Source of the DNA: Rhynchopus sp. YZ270_cl-10
Taxonomy: Eukaryota > Euglenozoa > Diplonemea > Diplonemida > Diplonemidae
Assembly: GCA_964035575.1 (NCBI GenBank)
Contig: OZ037845.1
Location: forward strand, 806,001 to 870,000
Length of the DNA: 64,000 nt
Reading direction: 5' to 3'
Positions 58,025 through 64,000 of this stretch are shown here, one piece after another (the stretch's first letter is position 1; each line of letters opens with the position of its first letter). The notes below the pieces were generated by a model. The model had not been told where the DNA came from. It made no database searches and saw nothing but the letters and a program-made list of their open reading frames with translations. The position numbers were made by a program, and so were the translations under genes.

Positions 58025-60751
58025 TCATTCTCGTATTGATTCTCGCATTGATTCTCGGATGGTCTTTTCAAGACATCGTTCGACGGTTGTTGAGGAGGCT
58101 GATATTCGATGTCGTGTTGATATTGACGCACCCTGCGAAGCTACGGGTGAGGTTGCTGGCGACGCCATGAGCGCCACGGGGGCGGTGCTGGTTGGGGAAG
58201 GGATGGATGTCAGGTCTATTGCCGGGCTGCGGTGCTCTTCACGCTTCAGGCTTAACGATGCGGCCATTAGAGATCGCGTTGTGGTGGTGGTGGCGGCGGT
58301 CGCATTCATCATCATGCTACTATTCATCCTCTTTGGGCTGGTTCGAGAGCTCAAACTTCCGTACGAAGCTACCTTCGCAACACTCCGTCGTGTTGTACTG
58401 CTCTTCAACGTAGCGCTGCTGTTGGTTGGCGAAGGTGTCAGATCGTCAGGGATACTGCCGCACACCTCCAAGCTCCGTACCGACCGGCTTACCTTCAGAG
58501 GATATCGTTGTAAGGATAAACTCTGCGGCGTGCTCAACACAGACATCGCACCGCTCGGAGAAGTCTGCGATCCCGTAGGAGAGTCCTGTCCGAACAAAAA
58601 GCTGCCTGGTAATATGGCATCGCCCTCCAAAAGATGGCTAGGTCGTTTGATGGATTGCTGTGCCTCTGGCTCCCAAATGTCGGTGACATGAGTCTCTCGT
58701 TTAAAGTGGATTCGGGATGACTGCAGCTGATCCGTCACCTCCGTGTCAGTGAGGGAAAATGAAAGTCTAGCTCGACTTTGCACATTCTTCTGCACGACCT
58801 CCCCTAGCTTGGGGTACTGCAGGGCGCATTGTATGAAGGCCGCCTTTTTGAGGACAAAGAGCACCACTGAAGATGAGGTGACGACTTGGACTGCACGGGT
58901 CACGTTTGCTATGAGCGCGTTTTCTCCAAAGTGCATGCCGCGCTTGAGCACTTCGATGACTTTGCCTTCGCGGGAGAGCACGTCGAGGGAGCCACTTTGG
59001 ATGAAGAGCGCTTCTTGGCCTTCGTCGCCTATGCCCACGATCTGGATGCCTTTGAGGAAGACCTTGGGCACGAGCGTGGACATGAGGAGTGTGAGCACGT
59101 CGTGGGGGAGGCCTTCAAAGAGGCCCACGTCTTCGAACATCTTCGCCGCCATCTGGTGGTTCACCTTCGTGGTGAGTGCGTCGGGCAGGTCGTCCAGCAG
59201 TGACGTGTTGCCTACAGATCCCGCCACGTTGTACACATAGCGGTAGTACATCTTGCACTCCTCTTTGATGTTGGCAGGCATGTTCATTGCGTTCAGCGTG
59301 TCAGTCAGTTCGTCGATTTTGCGTGTCAGCCGTGCCCGCGCTGAGTTTGAGGAGCGGTCGGTGATGTAAGTAGTGACAGTACCCAGCAGCATAGCATAAG
59401 TTACAATCCCACAAACCGCAATCGCAAGAAGCAGCAAAATCTGGTCGTCCTGGTCCGGATAATGCCCGACTGTCCCAAACCCGCAGAGGTGCTTCAAAGA
59501 AAAGTCGAGCCCGTTTAAATAAAAGTGGAAATTCGACCGCTGCTCGCGTTCGTACAAGCTGGTTGCAACCATAAGAGACCGTGGGAAGACCTCTGTCACC
59601 GACACCGGGACTGTTATCGTCTGCCCTGCGAGGGAAGGGTGCACTGCGTACACTGGGTTGACATACAGATACTGGCTGTTGGAGGGGTTGCTGAGGCAGT
59701 AGAACCAACCACAGGAGCCGAGGTGCATCAGCGAGAACATGACCAGCACGTTCTGCACCAACCTCGTCACAATAGGCGACACCTGCGTCTTGCGAGACAA
59801 ACGTGTCACAATCACATCAAAATCACTGTTCAACGAAAACATCCCAAACACCCTCATAATCCTTGGCCACGGATTCCCCTGTAATAGCGCCCACGAAATC
59901 ACCGACAACGGAAACACTCTGCAGAAGAGAACAAGCTGCCGGAACGTCATCCTTCGCTTCTCAGACCCCAACTCACCTTCTTCTATTTTGGTGATATGCC
60001 GCTGGGTCGCGTATTCAAAGACTTTGACGCAGATGTGAAGACAGTCTATGAGGATCTCATAAACAAGCCATGGGGAGGAGGAGGGGAAGGCAAAGGAGAT
60101 ACGGAAGGTTGACAGCACGAAGTCGAGGAACACAAGGATAATCGTCAGAAGCGTCAGCCAGAAGTGCACCTCCTTTACGGCACGGAACATCTTTGTTTCC
60201 GTAAAACTGAACATCGGGGGGTCCTCATACCCTGTCAACATTGACTGCGCACAGCTGTCCCCTGCCTCCTTCGGTTCAAGCAGACGACCCGACCCCCCCT
60301 CCCCTGCCCCACTCCCATTAGCTAAATACAACGAATTTGCCCCTTGCAACCCTTGCAACAGATCCGGCTCTGACTGCCTCATATGAATCTGCGCACCGCC
60401 CTGCGCGTTGAAACATGCTATCGAATTCTTCTGCCGCGTCCGCACCGAAGGAACCCTCCGTATCCCATGAACAGGGGAATACTCGCCAGAAAACTGCACC
60501 TCACTCATCGAGTCTGTATACTCCAACCCATCCAGCACGGGGTGCATCATCAAAGACTCTTGTTTGATAAAAGCATTCGGAAACCACGACTTCTGACCCT
60601 TAGGAGGAGCGGTCTCGCAAGCGAGATCGTACAGACGGCCCTGTCTTGCTGCAAGAGGTACGTCTCCAATAGGAATCGAAGGAGGCGAGTCCGAGGCGTT
60701 GTCCTGCCCAGGGGAATATTTCTGCTGCATCTCCGTCATCTCGTCAGGCAT
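58025..60751 (-). CDS. Cyclic-nucleotide-binding potassium-type channel
   Basis: A 908-aa protein from the ATG at 60751 (MPDEMTEMQQKYSPG); upstream codons are open but contain no earlier ATG in frame. About 190 disordered residues precede S1 (about 194-216). S4 (WPRIMRVFGMF) has few arginines, so voltage sensing may be weak. The pore carries KHLCGFGTVGHYP (filter GFG at about 424-426), then S6 and a C-linker (SNSARARLTRKIDELTDTLN). The cyclic-nucleotide domain (about 535-640) has HFGENALIANVTRAV with the phosphate-binding Glu and Arg619 retained, so ligand binding is likely. The C-terminus is long, Ser/Thr rich and ends in a short repeat (RESMRESIRE). It is a plasma or ciliary membrane channel of the CNG/HCN/EAG superfamily. 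Single exon. Confidence 0.9.
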   Translation of the reverse strand: MPDEMTEMQQKYSPGQDNASDSPPSIPIGDVPLAARQGRLYDLACETAPPKGQKSWFPNAFIKQESLMMHPVLDGLEYTDSMSEVQFSGEYSPVHGIRRVPSVRTRQKNSIACFNAQGGAQIHMRQSEPDLLQGLQGANSLYLANGSGAGEGGSGRLLEPKEAGDSCAQSMLTGYEDPPMFSFTETKMFRAVKEVHFWLTLLTIILVFLDFVLSTFRISFAFPSSSPWLVYEILIDCLHICVKVFEYATQRHITKIEEGELGSEKRRMTFRQLVLFCRVFPLSVISWALLQGNPWPRIMRVFGMFSLNSDFDVIVTRLSRKTQVSPIVTRLVQNVLVMFSLMHLGSCGWFYCLSNPSNSQYLYVNPVYAVHPSLAGQTITVPVSVTEVFPRSLMVATSLYEREQRSNFHFYLNGLDFSLKHLCGFGTVGHYPDQDDQILLLLAIAVCGIVTYAMLLGTVTTYITDRSSNSARARLTRKIDELTDTLNAMNMPANIKEECKMYYRYVYNVAGSVGNTSLLDDLPDALTTKVNHQMAAKMFEDVGLFEGLPHDVLTLLMSTLVPKVFLKGIQIVGIGDEGQEALFIQSGSLDVLSREGKVIEVLKRGMHFGENALIANVTRAVQVVTSSSVVLFVLKKAAFIQCALQYPKLGEVVQKNVQSRARLSFSLTDTEVTDQLQSSRIHFKRETHVTDIWEPEAQQSIKRPSHLLEGDAILPGSFLFGQDSPTGSQTSPSGAMSVLSTPQSLSLQRYPLKVSRSVRSLEVCGSIPDDLTPSPTNSSATLKSSTTRRSVAKVASYGSLSSRTSPKRMNSSMMMNATAATTTTTRSLMAASLSLKREEHRSPAIDLTSIPSPTSTAPVALMASPATSPVASQGASISTRHRISASSTTVERCLEKTIRESMRESIRE

Positions 60752-61161
60752 AGGGGGAAAAGAAAAAAGAAAGGTTGCAAGTAAGTTGGGATCACCCAAA
60801 ACTCATAAAACATCCCATTGTAAATGTGTCAAAAGGGTTTGTGCAAAAAAAAAAAAAAAAAAAAAAAGAAAAAAAAGAAAAAAAAGGGGGGACCAAAGAA
60901 ATGCACAAGAATATTGTCTGTGAGAGGGGGTTGTGGAGTTGAGAGAAAGAAGTGAAAAAAGCGGGGGTGGAGCGGGGGAGAGAGGAGGTATTCTTTTATG
61001 AAAGGAAGTTGCTAGTTTTTTGTTTTTTGTTTTTTGGTGAAGGTGGGGAAATCTTTAGAGGTGTGTGTGTGTTTTGAGGGGGGTTACCTATCTCAAAGGG
61101 CAGACAATTTTTTGGAAAATCGCAATTTGAACTGTGCCCAAAAAGAAAAAAGAAAAGTTGT

Positions 61162-61191
61162 AAGATGCATGTGCCTCTCGTGCACACATCT
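61162..61191. repeat. hp-B palindrome
   Basis: AAGATGCATGTGC, loop CTCTCGT, GCACACATCT, after the leader AGAAAAGTTG; the cleanest member of its family. Confidence 0.85.
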
Positions 61192-62400
61192 CAAAAGGGG
61201 AAAAAAACAGTGCAGCAAAGTTAGGTAATGTTACTGACACAACGCAAAAGAATGGTAAGTGTTGATGCAGGCACCTCCGACTGACCCACATACGATGCCA
61301 GCCATCCAAGGCCAACAACATCTGTTGAAGGTAAGGTAAAAAAGGAAACCTAATGGCTTGCCCGCACCGTGGTGTGAACGGGGACGGTACACAACCGCTC
61401 GTCGGCCGGCGGCCTACCTTCCGCTGAAGAGTTTGGAAGCTTACAGGTACTCTCCCGTTCGCTGCACCCAACGCTTACTGCACGATAGTCGAGACAAGAG
61501 CATGGGGATCACGACATCTCTCTTGGTGTCCCATGCTGTAATAGACAATGGGGCCTCACCTTCTCTGAGGGATTTACATGGACGTCCTTACAGGCGGCAC
61601 CCAGAACACCAAGGTGTGGCAGAGCAAGCTCTGGCCTGACTGTTAAAAAAAAGAAAACACACACAAATCGAACAACTTCTAGATCGCCACACGGCGCTCT
61701 TGTTAGGTAACGTAACCCACCCACCCCAGCTTCCGTGAGAAATACCACTTGGTTACCCTTCGTTATCGCAATGCAAACCCGGGACACTGTCCTGCACAGT
61801 GTTGTTTTACTATTACCAATACAATTCATTACAAAAGTCAGGGGGAAAAACCCCCCCCGACAAGGGCAAGAAATCCAAAAGGAAACCTTCTTTTCTTCTT
61901 TTAGAGGATTTTTTTTTTTGGCAGCTTTTCCTTTTGTTCCAGTTCCGATTCCTGTTCCTCTTGTGCAGTGGTTACAGGAAGTGGCGTATGGTAGGTATGG
62001 ATAGGTCACCACACCACACATTCTGCAAATGTACAATAAGAAAGAAGTCGACACCATGCAAAAAATGCAGCTGAAGCAAAACAAAAAAATGGAAAAAAAA
62101 AGAGGGGAAAAAAAAAAAAACAGAGAAGTTGCCGACTTCCAAAGCCAGCTTTTTCCCCGTACCACACAACGGTGAAGTAAAACCATAAGTCAGGTCATTT
62201 ACTTCACGCCGTGCACCAGAGATGAACCTCTTCTCTCCCCCAATAACACCTCCTTTTTTTGGACCATCTGTTGGTAGTGAAGCTCCCATGCAGACTCCGC
62301 TGTCACATTATTTTTTCTCTTCCAACCTGCCAACCGGACAACACAAAGCATACAACAACCTCCTATAGCACAACAAAAAGAAGAAAAAAAACCCTCTGAC

Positions 62401-62475
62401 TTGACAGTACAAAGCCCGCTCATGGCATTGTACCTAGGTGGACCCCCCAACCATGCAGTCAAAACGAATTTCATA
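62401..62475. repeat. hp-D interspersed repeat
   Basis: GTACAAAGCCCGCTCATGGC, TTGTACCTAGGTGGAC and a CATGCAGTC end; diverged from the other copies. Confidence 0.65.
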
Positions 62476-63198
62476 AAACAAAACAAAAAAATCTTGGAAG
62501 TGCTTGGGCAATGTTCCTAAAGAAAGACCTACAGTACCGTACCCACCCAGAGGTAACATCATTACTCCAAAAGACCCCTATTAGAGGGTCAGCGGCCTGG
62601 TGCGATATCAGTTATCCGTGTATGGGTAGTGATAGGGTTCTATGGGACACACACATGCACCCAAATGAGAGGTGTAAGGAAAAAGTGGTGATTTGACACA
62701 AAAAGAAAAAAGAAAAAAAGGTTGGAGCAAACGTCCTCTAAAGTGTAGTGTGGTAAGATGGTCCCCAGCCTCGTGGTTAACCCGTTTTTTCAACCAATAA
62801 AAAAAAATGGAAATGAAATGCAAGACCTCCCTGCTGTGGTCACATTTTGAACAAGTGACCACATCTGCACATATTTTGCAAGATAAAAAGGTAGGGAAAA
62901 AAAGAGAAGGGCCGGCGAACCTCGCTGAGCTACCTTCTGGAGAACAAAAAAAAAAAGGCAAGCTTTCATATAAATACTGCAAAAAGAAGAAAAAAACAAC
63001 AACATAACGGATAGTATGTACGCTGGTGTGGCAGGGCGCTCACGATATTTTTTAAAAAAGGATAAATTTCTTCATCATAAGAACAGAAATGATGAACAAC
63101 GAGAGACACAAAAAAACACCGCCAAGCGTAAGGCAGTATAGAGACTTTTTGTTCTTGCACCATTCAGTACAAAACAAAACCATAAAAAAATAAAGTAG

Positions 63199-63265
63199 AG
63201 TTGAAATACAAAACCCTCTCGTGACAGTGTACCTTGGTACATGACCAAGGTACACCAAAAATACT
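63199..63265. repeat. hp-D repeat with perfect 12-bp stem
   Basis: TTGAAATACAAAACCCTCTC, then GTGTACCTTGGT (63227-63238), a 5-nt loop and ACCAAGGTACAC (63244-63255), a perfect hairpin. Confidence 0.8.
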
Positions 63266-63490
63266 GACACACAAGCCCTGAGCGTAGCAATAGTTCTGGA
63301 CTTTTTCTCACATACTCTGGAACAGCTCACTACAGTGCTAAAAAAATGAAGAGCTTTTTTTACCAAAACAAAACAAAAAAAATGGAAAAAACTTGAGTTG
63401 AAAGAAAACTTGAGAGATTATATCCGAATTGAAAAAAAAAAACCCCGCCTATAAACACACCCAACGAAAAAAAAAGGTATTTTTTCTTTT

Positions 63491-63522
63491 AGATGAACCT
63501 AATCTTTGCTTAGGTCATCTTA
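63491..63522. repeat. hp-A palindrome
   Basis: AGATGAACCTAA, loop TCTTTGC, TTAGGTCATCT. Arms pair almost fully although their sequence differs from the commonest form, which suggests the stem rather than the sequence is kept. Confidence 0.75.
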
Positions 63523-63776
63523 ATAAAACAGGGGGACAGGAAGCACAATGGCTTCTGCTCTATTTCCCCCCCCCCCCCCACCCAAAAACTCAACTTCTCC
63601 CCCCCACCACAATCTCCAAGAGGCCATTCCCCTTTCCCTTTCCCTCTCTCCCTATACCCTTTCAACCGTTCTCTATCGGCTTCTTTACCCTTTTTCCCCA
63701 TTGCTACGTTACCAGCTTATGTACCGGCAGTCACCTATCTGCAGGCTGTCTTATACCAACAATCACATCAATACAT

Positions 63777-63857
63777 CTGATTTTTGCCTGAAATTTGGTG
63801 GAGTTTGGTTGATATTTAAACCCCACCAAACCCCACAAAAAAATCATGCAAAATCAG
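63777..63857. repeat. Imperfect 80-bp palindrome
   Basis: CTGATTTTTGC and GTGGAGTTTGGT at the left face ACCAAACCCCAC and GCAAAATCAG at the right. Confidence 0.55.
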
Positions 63858-64000
63858 GTGGTCAATAAACGATATATTGTCGGTGGGGGGTGATTTTTCA
63901 TTTAATTTTATGCTATCATAGCCCCGGTTGTTCGCTTAATTCGTTTTGCGAGGAGATCTGCGCATTTTAGTGCGGTTTTTTTGTGAGTGGAGTGTGCCAC

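Larger units (their letters stand above)
60752..64000. other. Gene-free right end with hairpin families
   Basis: No gene is supported. Contents: A runs after 60847, hp-B 61162-61191, hp-E 61266-61315, hp-D 62401-62475 and 63199-63265, hp-A 63491-63522, a C run near 63565 and a palindrome at 63777-63857. The stretch 61330-61640 is GC-richer but not assigned. Confidence 0.6.

Noticed and set aside
1-64000. Functional cAMP gene cluster (cyclase, kinase, channel)
   Set aside because: The three genes are 15-30 kb apart with unrelated genes between; the kinase is S6K/Akt-like rather than a clear PKA. Kept only as a loose inference.

Overview
This is eukaryotic nuclear DNA. The evidence is GT-AG introns with GTATG-type donors, a mitochondrial ribosomal protein gene, a myosin, a HOP2 meiotic recombination factor, a membrane adenylyl cyclase, an AGC kinase and a cyclic-nucleotide-gated channel. 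Genes are compact, with mostly short introns (48-316 nt), and are separated by A/T-rich, repeat-loaded spacers. A free-living or flagellate protist fits best, but I cannot name the lineage from the sequence alone.

Layout. 1-1446: the N-terminal start of a myosin motor (cut by the window edge) and an unassigned ORF. 2.0-15.0 kb: a cluster of glutathione transferases (three near-identical or mosaic sigma-like copies here and a fourth at 40 kb, plus a theta-like gene), a secreted protein made of Cys-rich pacifastin/VWC-like repeats, and a 6PGDH/imine-reductase-like oxidoreductase. 33.3-40.7 kb: a second, almost identical copy of about 7.4 kb of that cluster, differing in the number of 312-bp units in the secreted-protein gene (6 against 8) and in an (AAAC)n tract. 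Between the two copies, 15-28 kb has no recognisable gene but holds nested hAT-like non-autonomous transposons, a mariner-type MITE and many short palindromes. Then come an adenylyl cyclase (28-30 kb), HOP2 (31 kb) and a small mitochondrial-type membrane protein (32 kb). 40.8-48 kb: a three-exon small protein (assembled here from splice signals), a hAT-like element, and a four-exon AGC kinase with a myristoylation motif and hydrophobic motif. 48.2-52.9 kb: a whole-looking, young tyrosine-recombinase retrotransposon with Ngaro/PAT-type split direct repeats, sitting inside a CCTTCA microsatellite. 53-64 kb: a coiled-coil protein, mitochondrial uL24 in five exons, another hAT-like element, and a CNBD potassium-type channel. 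All host genes I can identify lie on the minus strand.

The least explained signal is a set of short imperfect palindromes, about 30-75 bp, scattered over most spacers and inside introns but not seen in the identified coding exons. Several families carry different stems around a similar CCTCTCGTG-like loop and often follow an A-rich leader. I found no name for them. The cyclase, AGC kinase and CNBD channel could all belong to cAMP signalling, but they are not adjacent and that link is inference. The GST and secreted-protein block looks like a recently expanding detoxification/secretion locus.
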